Source: Streptomyces albiflavescens | GTDB taxonomy: Bacteria; Actinomycetota; Actinomycetes; Streptomycetales; Streptomycetaceae | NCBI RefSeq assembly: GCF_014645835.1 | Contig: NZ_BMMM01000025.1 | Coordinates: forward strand, 66,641 to 130,640 | Reading direction: 5' to 3' | Length of the DNA stretch: 64,000 nucleotides | Part shown: positions 23,961 through 32,416 of the stretch, in pieces | How the letters are laid out: the number at the start of each line of letters is the position of its first letter | Numbering within the stretch: the first letter of the stretch is position 1 | Program-made: the position numbers and the translations under genes | Notes under the pieces: generated by a model | Database searches by the model: none | Seen by the model: the letters and a program-made list of their open reading frames with translations, nothing else | What the model was told of the DNA's origin: nothing

Positions 23961-25496
23961 TCAACTCGACCCTTCCCACAGCGGGTTCGGCAGCGGCACG
24001 TACCGCGCGTCCGCGCCGTCCGCGCCCGTCCACCGCAGCAGAAGGTTCGTCTTGCCCGGGAGGGTCGGCGAGGAGAGCAGGTCCGCGATCTCGGGGAGGC
24101 CGCGCTCGGTGTCGTAACGGATCAGCTCCCGTCGTACGGCGGGCCACGGGTCCAGGCCCGGATGGTGCTCGGCGAGGAGCGCGGCGAGCTCGGTGAGGTG
24201 GTTGACGATCAGGCAGTACACGAGGCGTTCCCAGCCGGCCGCGCGCGTCACCCCGGGAAGCAGCTTCACGCCCTCGGCGTCCCGGAAGAGTGCCTGTACG
24301 GGCATGCCGTCGGCGTCGACGGCGACCAGCGAGTTCTGCACGTGCGCCTCGACGACGACTCCGTGCCGTGCGAACGCCTCCAGTACCGGGGGCACGACCT
24401 GGCGCAGATACGCCGCCCACCAGGCGGAGGGATCGGTGAGCCGGTCGAGGGGGCTGCCGTCGAAGCCTTCCACCAGGGCGGCCGCGAGGAGCGGGGTCGC
24501 GCCCGGCACCAGGTGCTCGCGCAGTCCGTCGCGGACAAGGACGGCGAGCTCCTCGAAGGCGAAGTCGGCGGTGCGGTAGCCGCGGTCGCTCAGCCAGGCG
24601 GCGGGACCCGGCACTGCGGCGAAGGCCGTGGCGGTCGCCTCGTCGGTACGGCGCATTTTCAGCAGGTCGTGCCGCCACAGCCGGCGAATGTCGTTGGTGA
24701 TGCGCACATCGAGGCTGAACTTCACGAACAGGTCGTCCTCGGGCGCATACAGCGTGCGAACGGCCGCCGTCGGCCACAGGAGCCGTGCGGTGCGCCCGAG
24801 GCGCACCAGTCGGCCGTCCGCGAAGGCGTCCTGGATCTCCGGGCGGGCGCCGACCAGGTCGAGCTGCCAGGGGTGGGCGGGGAGCAGCCGGTAGCCGGGC
24901 GGGGTCCGGCCGAGGGCGTCGAGCGCCTTTGTGTCGCCCTCCTCGACGACCGCGTCTTCCCGCACGGCGAGCAGGTCCAGCCCGAAGCGGGCGTATGCCT
25001 CGGGCGCGTACGGCAGCCAGCTGGTGACCGGGCCGCCGCCGCGGGCCTTGGGCGCGGGGTGGTGCGGGTGCCCGATGATCAGGGACTGTTCGGAGCGCAG
25101 ATACGGGTCCTCGGGCGGTCTCGTACGGACGCGCGCGGTGAGCAGCGCGGCCACCGCGTCCCGGCTGTCGATCATCTCGGCGGGCAGCTCGGAGTTGGAC
25201 AGGCCGGTGTCGCGGCGCAGTTCCTCGGCGGTGAGTTTGACCAGCTCGGGGTGGGTGAGCCGATGCCAGGCGCCGCCGGCGTACACCTCGGGTTCCATGG
25301 GCCGCCGAGCACCCCGCACGCGCAGCAGTCGGCCACTGGCACGGAGCCGGAACACACCGGGGTCCTGCGCGGGCTCCGCCGCCTCCCGCAGGAGACAATT
25401 GAGCAGCGGCGCGGCGGCGTACGCGTCGGCGGCCTCTTCCGTGTCGCCCCTGTCGAGCGGGGGGAGCCTGGGGGGCATGGAGTCCACGCGATCCAT
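23961..25496 (-). CDS. IucA/IucC-family NIS siderophore synthetase (1)
   Basis: ATP-dependent ligase (about 511 aa) that joins citrate, succinate or related carboxylates to an amine or hydroxamate in siderophore assembly. The family signatures are present: LIIGHPHHPAPKAR near 150, LLPAHPWQLDLV near 208, FVKFSLDVRITNDIRRLWRH near 265, and the acidic/His segment VVVEAHVQNSLVAVD followed by LFRDAEGVKLLPGV near 385-410. The C-terminal FhuF-like part ends LPNPLW. The start is set at ATG 25496; ATG 25478 and an upstream codon at 25568 are possible. It is divergent from the second synthetase. No amine-producing or transport genes are beside it. Confidence 0.9.
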   Translation of the reverse strand: MDRVDSMPPRLPPLDRGDTEEAADAYAAAPLLNCLLREAAEPAQDPGVFRLRASGRLLRVRGARRPMEPEVYAGGAWHRLTHPELVKLTAEELRRDTGLSNSELPAEMIDSRDAVAALLTARVRTRPPEDPYLRSEQSLIIGHPHHPAPKARGGGPVTSWLPYAPEAYARFGLDLLAVREDAVVEEGDTKALDALGRTPPGYRLLPAHPWQLDLVGARPEIQDAFADGRLVRLGRTARLLWPTAAVRTLYAPEDDLFVKFSLDVRITNDIRRLWRHDLLKMRRTDEATATAFAAVPGPAAWLSDRGYRTADFAFEELAVLVRDGLREHLVPGATPLLAAALVEGFDGSPLDRLTDPSAWWAAYLRQVVPPVLEAFARHGVVVEAHVQNSLVAVDADGMPVQALFRDAEGVKLLPGVTRAAGWERLVYCLIVNHLTELAALLAEHHPGLDPWPAVRRELIRYDTERGLPEIADLLSSPTLPGKTNLLLRWTGADGADARYVPLPNPLWEGSS

Positions 25497-25579
25497 TCGT
25501 CCATACGGTGCACTGGTGATCAGTATGTCTGCCGACGCGGACGACCGCGACGCAGTCCCCGTACCCAAGGAGCCCGACC

Positions 25580-27151
25580 GTGCACCGACCCCCCACGCCC
25601 GAGGCCGAGGCGGCGCTGGCCGACGAGCTGAGCGTCGTACGCCCCGGCCTGTCGGCGGCCTACGCGCAGGCGCTGCCCGGGGCCCGGGCGGCCGTGCTGA
25701 CGCGTCTGTGGCGGGCGTTGGCGCATGAGCCGCTGCCGTGGATCGCGCGCCGCGAGCCGGGCAGCGACGGTCTCACGCTCCGCCTGACCGACGGCCGCCG
25801 GCTGCACGGCCCGCACGCGGACCCGTACGCCACCACCTCGTACGTCACCGAGGTGCGCCTCGACGACAAGCCGTATCATCGTCCGGCCCGGCTCGTCGAC
25901 GCCCTCGCGGTCCCGCACGGTGCCGCCTTCGCGGCCGAGCTCGACCACAGCGTGGCCTCCTTGGCGCTGTCCCGCGCGGGGCAGCCCGCCTCGTGCGACC
26001 CGGCCGAGCCCGTGCCGAGCCGGACCTGGGAGCAGCGGGTCGTCGACGGGCATCCGTACCACCCCAACTGCCGTTCGCGGCCCGGCTTCTCGGCGGCCGA
26101 GCAGCTCGCGTACGCGCCGGAGCACCGGCCGCTCGTGGAACTGGGGCTGGTGGCCGCGGACGACTGCCTCATCACGGGCGAGTGGCCGAAGTGGCTGCGG
26201 GACGGGGAGCGCGTCCTGATTCCGGTCCACCCCTGGCAGTCGGCCCATGTGCTGGACCGTCCGGTCCAGGAACGGCTCACCGCCCATCCGTTGATGTCCC
26301 TGCGCACCCTCGCCCTGCCGGACGGCCCGCACGTCAAGACCGCGCTGAGCGCGCGCCTGACCTCCTCCGTGCGCGACATCTCGGTGTACTCGGTCGAAAC
26401 GGCCGAGAGCGTCTCGGCGTTCATGGAGACGGTGACCGACCGCCTGGACGTGCCGCTGCACATCACCCGGACTTTGGGCGCGGTCACCGCCGACAGCCCC
26501 GATCTGGCGGCGGTGTTGCGGGAGTCCCCGGACGCGTACGCGCGGCCCAGCGAGCAGGTCGTCCCGGTGGCCGCCCTTCCGCTGACCGGCCTGGCCGACG
26601 ACCCCATCTGGCTCGGCGAGTTCACCCGGCTCGTCCTCACCGTCGGGCTGCGGCTGCTCGACCTGGGCGTGGCCCTTGAGGCACACAGCCAGAACCTGCT
26701 GGTGGTCCTCTCCCCCACGGGCGCCCCACTCCGGCTGATCTACCGCGACCTGGCCGACATCCGGATCAGCCCGGCCCGCCTGGCCCGCCACGGCTTCCCG
26801 GCCCCGGCCGTGGCAGGGCGGATCGTCACGGACGACGAGACCACCCTGCGCCGCAAGCTCTTCGGCTCGCTCGTCGGCGGCGCGCTGGGGGCGACGGCGG
26901 GCTCGACCGCCGCTCTGCGCGCGGCCCTGGAAACCGTCGTACGGGATCTGCCGGCCACCGCCGACCTCGCGGCCCTCCGCGACGAACCCCTGCCGACCAA
27001 GGCGTTGACCTTGATGCGCCTGTCGCCGGAAACGCCCGGTGACATCTGGACGCGGTTGCCCAACCCGCTCGCGAGGCCCGGCTCCGGCGGCCACTCGATG
27101 CGAAGCACGTCTTCAGGCACGTCTTCAGGCACGTCTTCAGGCACGTCTTGA
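25580..27151 (+). CDS. IucA/IucC-family NIS siderophore synthetase (2)
   Basis: Second NIS synthetase (523 aa), clearly distinct from the first. HPYHPNCRSRPGFSAAEQLA near 160 takes the place of HPHHPAPKAR, and VLIPVHPWQSAHVL is near 215. KTALSARLTSSVRDISVYS near 254, ALEAHSQNLLVVLSP near 370 and LIYRDLADIRISP near 388 complete the catalytic set. Two different synthetases are what a two-step condensation (for example on citrate) would need. The protein ends in a low-complexity tail, STSSGTSSGTSSGTS, encoded by 12-bp tandem repeats that continue past the stop codon. The divergent arrangement with synthetase 1 leaves a short shared promoter region (25497-25579) with no obvious iron box. Confidence 0.92.
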   Translation: MHRPPTPEAEAALADELSVVRPGLSAAYAQALPGARAAVLTRLWRALAHEPLPWIARREPGSDGLTLRLTDGRRLHGPHADPYATTSYVTEVRLDDKPYHRPARLVDALAVPHGAAFAAELDHSVASLALSRAGQPASCDPAEPVPSRTWEQRVVDGHPYHPNCRSRPGFSAAEQLAYAPEHRPLVELGLVAADDCLITGEWPKWLRDGERVLIPVHPWQSAHVLDRPVQERLTAHPLMSLRTLALPDGPHVKTALSARLTSSVRDISVYSVETAESVSAFMETVTDRLDVPLHITRTLGAVTADSPDLAAVLRESPDAYARPSEQVVPVAALPLTGLADDPIWLGEFTRLVLTVGLRLLDLGVALEAHSQNLLVVLSPTGAPLRLIYRDLADIRISPARLARHGFPAPAVAGRIVTDDETTLRRKLFGSLVGGALGATAGSTAALRAALETVVRDLPATADLAALRDEPLPTKALTLMRLSPETPGDIWTRLPNPLARPGSGGHSMRSTSSGTSSGTSSGTS

Positions 27152-27270
27152 GGCACGTCTTGAGGCAGGACTTGAAGCACGTCGTGAGGCAGCCCGTTCG
27201 GAGCACGTTTCGGAGGACGCGTAACAGCTCGTTGAAGTACGGTTTGAAGATCGTTTTGAAGCGCGGCACC
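27106..27270. repeat. 12-bp minisatellite across the 3' end of NIS synthetase 2
   Basis: Five nearly perfect copies of a 12-bp unit (GGCACGTCTTCA or TTGA variant) span the last codons and stop of the gene. They are followed by progressively degraded copies (GGCAGGACTTGA, AGCACGTCGTGA, then weaker) reaching about 27270, close to the next gene start at 27292. Confidence 0.8.
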
Positions 27271-27291
27271 TTTGCTCACTAGGATCCGCCG

Positions 27292-28557
27292 ATGATCACA
27301 AGACAACGGCTGGCAGCAGGAGTCTGCGCCCTGCTTGCCGCCCTGACGACCGGGATCGCCTTCCCGGCCGGAGCGGTCGCCGACGAAACGGCGGAGCAGG
27401 TCGCTCCCAAGGTCGAACTCGTGCTGGACGTCAGCGGTTCGATGCGGGCACGGGACATCGACGGCGGGTCGCGGATGGCCGCGGCGAAGCAGGCGTTCAA
27501 CGAGGTGCTCGACGCGACGCCGGAGGAGGTGCAGCTCGGCATCCGCACCCTCGGCGCCAACTACCGGGGAAATGACCGCAAGACGGGCTGCAAGGACACG
27601 GCGCAGCTGTACCCGGTGGGGACCCTGGACCGCACCGAGGCGAAGACCGCCGTCGCGACCCTCGCGCCCACCGGCTGGACGCCGATCGGTCCGGCGCTGC
27701 TCAAGGCGGCCGACGACCTGAACGGCGGCGAGGGCACCCGGCGGATCGTGCTGATCAGCGATGGCGAGGACACCTGCCAGCCGCTCGACCCGTGCGAAGT
27801 GGCCCGCGAGATCTCGTCCAAGGGCATAGGCCTGACCATCGACACGCTGGGCCTGGTGCCCGACGCGAAGACCCGCGACCAGCTCAGCTGCATCGCCGAC
27901 GCCACCGGTGGCACCTACACCTCCGTCCAGCACAAGGAGGAACTCGCCGACCGGGTTGGGCAGTTGGTCGACCGGGCCGCCGATCCGGTGGTGACGCCGG
28001 TCGCCGTGGAAGGCGCCGCCGAGTGCGCGAAGGCGCCCACCCTCAAGTCGGGCCTCTACACCGACCGTGAGGAGTTCGCGCAGCACCGCTGGTACCGCGT
28101 GAACGTCGAGCCGGGCCAGGAGCTGCGGACCTCGGTGAGCGTCGCGGCGGACCGCGAAGTCAACCCGGACTACGGGGTGTTGCTGCGGGCCGTCACCGTG
28201 CACGGTCGCGAGATCGTCCGCGGCGAGGCGGCGGGCAACGGGCGCACCGACGTCATCTCGACCGGTCTGCGCTACCCGAAGGCCGAGAGCGACGACGAGA
28301 ATGCCGCCGCCGAGGTCGTATGCCTCCAGGTGTCGAACGCGTTCTCCGCGGGCGCAGGCGTGAAGACGACGCCCGGCCTGCCGCTGGAGCTGACGGTCGA
28401 CGTCGTCGACGGGCCCGACCAGGCGGGCGACGTGGCCTCGTTCGGCCTCGGTCGCGGCTGGTGGCTGCTCGGCGCCCTCGTACTCACCGGCTTCCTCGCG
28501 GGTGTGCTGTGGGGCTGGATCTCGCGCTGGCGGGTCGCGGTCTGGAGGACCAACTGA
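27292..28557 (+). CDS. Secreted/membrane-anchored VWA-domain protein
   Basis: A 421-aa protein with a signal peptide (to about residue 30), a von Willebrand factor A domain with a complete MIDAS (DVSGSM at 46-51, Thr in PTGWTPIG near 126, and Asp in LISDGEDT near 160), a central beta-rich extracellular region, and one C-terminal transmembrane helix (about 391-413) with a short basic cytoplasmic tail. VWA domains bind protein partners in a metal-dependent way. The next gene starts on the last base of this stop codon (TGATG), so the two products probably work together at the cell surface. The role is unknown. Confidence 0.9.
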   Translation: MITRQRLAAGVCALLAALTTGIAFPAGAVADETAEQVAPKVELVLDVSGSMRARDIDGGSRMAAAKQAFNEVLDATPEEVQLGIRTLGANYRGNDRKTGCKDTAQLYPVGTLDRTEAKTAVATLAPTGWTPIGPALLKAADDLNGGEGTRRIVLISDGEDTCQPLDPCEVAREISSKGIGLTIDTLGLVPDAKTRDQLSCIADATGGTYTSVQHKEELADRVGQLVDRAADPVVTPVAVEGAAECAKAPTLKSGLYTDREEFAQHRWYRVNVEPGQELRTSVSVAADREVNPDYGVLLRAVTVHGREIVRGEAAGNGRTDVISTGLRYPKAESDDENAAAEVVCLQVSNAFSAGAGVKTTPGLPLELTVDVVDGPDQAGDVASFGLGRGWWLLGALVLTGFLAGVLWGWISRWRVAVWRTN

Positions 28558-29405
28558 TGTATATCCGACGTGTGTTGACGACAACGGCGTTCATGCTGGG
28601 CGCCACCGTGGCTCCCGTTCTTCTCGGCGTCTCCGCCGCTCCGGCCGTCGCGGACTCCTCGCCCTCGGCTTCGGCGAGCCCGTCGGACGACGGCGGCGCG
28701 CCTACCGAGGCCGGTACGTCGTTCCGTACGGCGACCGAGATCGAGCAGGGGCAGCAGGCCACCGCGAGCGGCTCCACGGGTGACTACCTGTACTGGTCGT
28801 TCCCCGCGGACGCCGGACAGCGGCCCACCGTGAAGGCGACGGTGAAGCTGCCCGAGGCCTCGACGCGCAGCGCCGCCGAGACCTGGCAGATCGACGTGTA
28901 CGACGGGCTGCGGCGCCGCCAGGCGTGCCAGTACGGGGCACAGACACGGACGGCGGCGCAGGACGCAACCTCCGTGGATCTGTCCTGCACCCTGCGCACC
29001 GTCCGCGCCTGGTCGGAGACCTGGGCCAACGACCCGCTGCCGGGCACGTACTACATCCGGCTGACCGCCACGGGGCTGGGGGCGTCCGAGCTGGGACTGC
29101 CGGTGAGCACCGAGGTCAAGGTGGATTCCAAGGACATCGGGGGCTCGGCGGCGGTCGACGGCTCGCTCGCCAAGCCGCTGGTCCCGGGCATCGCGACGAG
29201 CGCCGAGAAGTCCGACTCGGACGCCGACTCGTCGACGGCCGCACTGTCCTCGCTCGAGCCCGACGACGGCTGGACCTCCGGCTGGTGGTCCGACCGCTGG
29301 GTGTGGACCGCGATCGGCGGCATCCTCGCGGCCCTGGCCGGCATCGGCGGGTACGCGCTGACGCGGGGGGCGGGACGGCCTTCGCGGGTGACGCCGGGCG
29401 CCTGA
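28557..29405 (+). CDS. Membrane-anchored extracellular partner of the VWA protein
   Basis: A 282-aa protein with a signal peptide (to about residue 32), a low-complexity serine-rich stretch (SSPSASASPSDDGG), a beta-sandwich-like domain (YLYWSFPADAGQRPTVKATV near 78, DPLPGTYYIRLTATG near 160) and a C-terminal transmembrane helix (WVWTAIGGILAALAGIGGYA, about 248-268). The outer region resembles the second half of the VWA protein in its WYR/YWSF-type strand and its effect-on-vector wording cannot be judged further; I do not recognise a named family. It is translationally coupled to the VWA gene by a one-base overlap. Confidence 0.8.
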   Translation: MYIRRVLTTTAFMLGATVAPVLLGVSAAPAVADSSPSASASPSDDGGAPTEAGTSFRTATEIEQGQQATASGSTGDYLYWSFPADAGQRPTVKATVKLPEASTRSAAETWQIDVYDGLRRRQACQYGAQTRTAAQDATSVDLSCTLRTVRAWSETWANDPLPGTYYIRLTATGLGASELGLPVSTEVKVDSKDIGGSAAVDGSLAKPLVPGIATSAEKSDSDADSSTAALSSLEPDDGWTSGWWSDRWVWTAIGGILAALAGIGGYALTRGAGRPSRVTPGA

Positions 29406-29439
29406 CAATCCCCGGGGGGCTCCTTCCCCACTCTTCAAG

Positions 29440-29481
29440 GAGCGCCGGACGGGCTGAAGATCTTCAGCCCGTCCGGCGCTC
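29440..29481. repeat. 42-bp perfect palindrome
   Basis: Perfect inverted repeat without a spacer, centred on AGATCT at 29458-29463, with outer bases GAGCGCC and GGCGCTC. It lies between convergent genes and precedes a second hairpin. It could act as a bidirectional terminator, or be a copy of a dispersed Streptomyces repeat. Confidence 0.85.
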
Positions 29482-29511
29482 GAGGACGAGCGCGCAGCGC
29501 GATACGAGGGT

Positions 29512-29530
29512 CTGGGGGCGAAGCCCCCAG
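29512..29530. terminator. Hairpin terminator between convergent genes
   Basis: CTGGGGGC, GAA loop, GCCCCCAG. The stem is fully paired with a stable short loop; no T-run follows, as is usual in Streptomyces. It lies between the VWA-partner gene and the HxlR-type regulator gene. Confidence 0.6.
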
Positions 29531-29574
29531 GTACGGACAGGGCAGGGGCGGAGGGGGCGAGAACCCGTCCCGCG

Positions 29575-30201
29575 TCATGCCTCCCGCAGCACCTTGGCCA
29601 CCGTGCCCTCCCCCGTCACCTCAACCCGCCCCGCACGCACCGCGTCCAGCAGTGCCAACGCCCCGCGACTCACGGCCTCGCATGTCTCCGTGTCGAGCGT
29701 CAGCCGGGCATCCGGCTCCTCCGGGGCTGGCCCGTCCCCGTAGACCGGCCCCTCCTCGGCCCCGAGCCGGACATGGAACTCCCCTTCGTCCAGCCGGACT
29801 TCGACGAGCCCCTCCCCCTCCAGCCCGCGCAGCAGGGGCAGCGCGAACCAGTGCGCCCGCACGGCATCCGTGGGCCGCCGCTCCCCCAGCGCGGGCGCCC
29901 CCCACTCCCCCAGCGCCTGCAGCACGGGCAGCAACTCCCGTCCTCTGCGGGTGAGTTCGTAGACGTACGCCGCACCCGGCGGCGGGAGGCGCCGCCGGGT
30001 GGTCAGCCCGTCGCGCTCCATGTCCTTGAGCCGGGACGCGAGCACGTCCGTGCTGACGCCCGGCAGGTCGGCGTGCAGATCGGTGTAGCGGCGCGGTCCG
30101 CCGAGCAGTTCGCGGACGATCAGGAGGGTCCACCGGTCACCGACGGCATCGAGAGCCCGGGCGGCGGAACAGTACTGGTCGTAGCTTCGGCGAGGTGACA
30201 T
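29575..30201 (-). CDS. HxlR-type regulator with SCP2-like C-terminal domain
   Basis: A 208-aa transcriptional regulator. The N-terminal winged helix of the HxlR group (CSAARALDAVGDRWTLLIVR then ELLGGPRRYTDLHADLPGVS, about 12-55) is followed by a 90-residue domain resembling sterol-carrier-protein-2-like domains (DARLTLDTETCEAVSRGALA, RVEVTGEGTVAKVL), which may bind a lipophilic ligand. The start is ATG 30201; the open frame upstream lacks support. It is divergent from the aminotransferase gene, with inverted repeats in the 85-bp gap, so it probably controls itself and that gene. Confidence 0.87.
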   Translation of the reverse strand: MSPRRSYDQYCSAARALDAVGDRWTLLIVRELLGGPRRYTDLHADLPGVSTDVLASRLKDMERDGLTTRRRLPPPGAAYVYELTRRGRELLPVLQALGEWGAPALGERRPTDAVRAHWFALPLLRGLEGEGLVEVRLDEGEFHVRLGAEEGPVYGDGPAPEEPDARLTLDTETCEAVSRGALALLDAVRAGRVEVTGEGTVAKVLREA

Positions 30202-30243
30202 GCGGCGCAGTCTAGCTATCTTGTTGGACTTTCCAAGCTCCAA

Positions 30244-30258
30244 CTTGGTAAAACCAAG
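30244..30258. promoter_or_regulatory. Operator candidate between the HxlR-type regulator and alaA
   Basis: CTTGGT-AAA-ACCAAG, a perfect 6-bp inverted repeat. A second, overlapping set of TTGGA/TCCAA and CCAAG/CTTGG half-sites lies at about 30219-30249. Clustered dyads in a short divergent promoter are typical of HxlR/MarR-like autoregulation. Confidence 0.5.
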
Positions 30259-30286
30259 CAACACCACGAACCGGAGGGCGCAACGC

Positions 30287-31495
30287 ATGGAGTTCCGGCA
30301 GTCGAGCAAGCTCAGCGAGGTCTGTTACGAGATCCGCGGCCCGGTGATCGAGCACGCCAACGCGCTGGAGGAGGCGGGCCACAGCGTGCTGCGCCTCAAC
30401 ACCGGCAACCCCGCGCTCTTCGGCTTCGAGGCGCCGGACGAGATCCTCCAGGACATGATCCGGATGTTGCCCCGGGCGCACGGCTACACCGACTCGCGCG
30501 GCATCCTCTCCGCCCGCCGGGCCGTCGCCCAGCGCTACCAGGACCGGGGCCTGGAGGTGGGCGTGGACGACGTCTTCCTCGGCAACGGAGTCTCCGAACT
30601 GGTGTCGATGGCGGTGCAGGCCCTGGTCGAGGACGGTGACGAAGTCCTCATCCCCGCCCCGGACTTCCCACTCTGGACGGCGGTCACCACCCTCGCCGGC
30701 GGCAAGGCGGTGCACTACCTCTGCGACGAACAGTCCGACTGGTACCCGGACCTGGACGACATGGCGGCGAAGATCACGGACCGTACGCGCGCGGTCGTCA
30801 TCATCAACCCCAACAACCCCACGGGCGCGGTGTATCCGAAGGAGATCGTCGAGGGCATCCTCGACCTCGCACGCCGTCACGGTCTGATGGTGTTCGCGGA
30901 CGAGATCTACGACCAGATCCTGTACGACGACGCGGTGCACCACTCGGCGGCCGCGCTCGCCCCGGACCTGGTGGTCCTCACGTTCTGCGGCCTGTCGAAG
31001 ACGTACCGCGTGGCGGGCTTCCGCTCGGGCTGGCTGGTCGTGACCGGCCCGAAGCAGCACGCGCGCAGCTACCTGGAGGGCCTCACCATGCTCGCCTCCA
31101 TGCGGCTGTGCGCCAACGCGCCCGCCCAGTACGCCATTCAGGCCGCACTCGGCGGCCGCCAGTCCATCCACGAGCTGACCGCGCCCGGCGGCCGCCTCCA
31201 CGAACAGCGCAACCGTGCCTGGGAGAAGCTCAACGAGATCCCCGGCGTCTCGTGCGTCAAGCCGAAGGGCGCGCTGTACGCGTTCCCGCGCATCGACCCC
31301 GAGGTGCACAAGATCCACGACGACGAGAAATTCGTCCTGGACCTCCTCCTCCGCGAGAAGATCCAGGTCGTCCAGGGCACCGGTTTCAACTGGCCGCGCC
31401 CCGACCACTTCCGTATCCTCACCCTCCCGCACGCCGACGACCTGGACGCGGCGATCAGCCGGATCGGGCGGTTCCTGAGCGGGTACCGGCAGTAG
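30287..31495 (+). CDS. alaA: Aminotransferase, class I/II (alanine aminotransferase AlaA-like)
   Basis: PLP-dependent aminotransferase (402 aa), probably making alanine from pyruvate with glutamate. It shows NTGNPALFGFEAPDEIL near 37, GVSELVSMAVQAL near 105, INPNNPTGAVYPKE near 175 (the PLP-contacting Asn), DEIYDQI near 205, the Schiff-base Lys238 in LSKTYRVAGFRSGW, and a late Arg in HFRILTLPHADDL that binds the substrate carboxylate. ATG 30287 has GGAGGG eight bases upstream. The divergent HxlR-type gene is its likely regulator. The assignment to AlaA rather than another fold-type I aminotransferase is from overall sequence feel. Confidence 0.85.
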   Translation: MEFRQSSKLSEVCYEIRGPVIEHANALEEAGHSVLRLNTGNPALFGFEAPDEILQDMIRMLPRAHGYTDSRGILSARRAVAQRYQDRGLEVGVDDVFLGNGVSELVSMAVQALVEDGDEVLIPAPDFPLWTAVTTLAGGKAVHYLCDEQSDWYPDLDDMAAKITDRTRAVVIINPNNPTGAVYPKEIVEGILDLARRHGLMVFADEIYDQILYDDAVHHSAAALAPDLVVLTFCGLSKTYRVAGFRSGWLVVTGPKQHARSYLEGLTMLASMRLCANAPAQYAIQAALGGRQSIHELTAPGGRLHEQRNRAWEKLNEIPGVSCVKPKGALYAFPRIDPEVHKIHDDEKFVLDLLLREKIQVVQGTGFNWPRPDHFRILTLPHADDLDAAISRIGRFLSGYRQ

Positions 31496-31570
31496 GGCCA
31501 CCCGGCCGAGCCGGGGCTGCGCCGGTCGCCCGCCGGTGCCACCGTGCAAGGGGACAGAAAGGGTTCGGCG

Positions 31571-32221
31571 ATGGGTGACCTCCTCCTCGTACGGCACGGA
31601 GAGACCGAGTGGTCGTTGTCCGGGCGGCACACCGGGTCGACCGACATCCCGTTGACCGACAAGGGCCGGGAGCAGGCGCGGAGCCTGGCTCCGCTGATCG
31701 CACGCCATCACATCGCGGCGGCGTTCGTCAGCCCGATGCAGCGAGCGCGGGAGACGGCACGGCTGGCCGGGGTCGGCGGGGCGCGGGTGGACGCGGATCT
31801 GTCGGAGTGGGACTACGGCGGGTACGAAGGGATCACGACCGTCGAGATCCAGCGGAGCAAACCCGACTGGTTCCTGTTCACGGACGGGGTCGCGGCCGGA
31901 CCGCCCGAGCACCCCGGGGAGAGCCCGGACGAGGTCGGGGCGCGCGCGGAGCGGATGCTGGCCAAGATCGACGCGGCGCTCGCCGAGGCGGAGGGCAGTG
32001 TCGTGGTCGTCTCGCACGGGCACTTCCTGCGGGTGCTGACCGCGCGGCGGCTGGGACTGCCCGCCTCGGCCGGCGCCCTGTTCCAGCTCGGCACCGGGAC
32101 GATGAGCCGGCTGAGCACCGAGCACCGGCGGCATGTGGTGGCCGGGTGGAATGTCAGACCTGACGCGTACTGTTCCCATAAGCCGCTCTCCTCGGCGGGA
32201 GAGGGGCCCGACGAGCGCTGA
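31571..32221 (+). CDS. Histidine phosphatase (phosphoglycerate mutase-like)
   Basis: A 216-aa enzyme of the histidine phosphatase superfamily. The phospho-accepting LVRHGETEW motif (His9) is at the start, SPMQRARETA near 55 supplies the second Arg, LSEWDYGGYEG holds the acid Glu near 80, and VVVSHGHFLRV near 150 gives the second catalytic His. The length and the WDYGGYEG motif fit acid phosphatase-type members rather than glycolytic mutase. ATG 31571 follows GGGG-rich sequence. A tandem repeat array starts shortly downstream. Confidence 0.9.
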   Translation: MGDLLLVRHGETEWSLSGRHTGSTDIPLTDKGREQARSLAPLIARHHIAAAFVSPMQRARETARLAGVGGARVDADLSEWDYGGYEGITTVEIQRSKPDWFLFTDGVAAGPPEHPGESPDEVGARAERMLAKIDAALAEAEGSVVVVSHGHFLRVLTARRLGLPASAGALFQLGTGTMSRLSTEHRRHVVAGWNVRPDAYCSHKPLSSAGEGPDER

Positions 32222-32255
32222 GCGGCGGGACGCGCGCAGGGGAGCACGCGGCGTC

Positions 32256-32416
32256 GTCACACGATGGGCGGCGGACGGAAGCACGCCGTGACACGACCGG
32301 CGGCGGACGGAAGCCCGCCGTGACACGACCGATGGAAGACGGAAACACGCCGTGACCACGACCGGTGGAGGGAGGGAGCCCGCCGTGACACGACCGGTGG
32401 AGGGAGGGAGCGCGAG
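32256..32416 (+). repeat. Five 32-bp tandem repeats that copy the start region of the next gene
   Basis: Units: 32256-32287, 32288-32319, 32320-32351, 32352-32384 (33 bp) and 32385-32416. Each later unit opens with GTGACACGACCG, and the sixth position is the real start, ATGACTCGACCG, at 32417. The downstream units carry the purine-rich GGAGGGAGGGAG, which serves as the ribosome site. The 32-bp period shifts frame, so only the last start is productive. Confidence 0.85.

Noticed and set aside
23763..25631. A 622-residue open frame opposite NIS synthetase 1
   Set aside because: It is the antisense shadow of a gene with complete catalytic motifs on the other strand.
32256..32416. Tandem arrays considered as CRISPR
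   Set aside because: The repeat units in all arrays of the window are contiguous, without unique spacers, and no cas genes are present.
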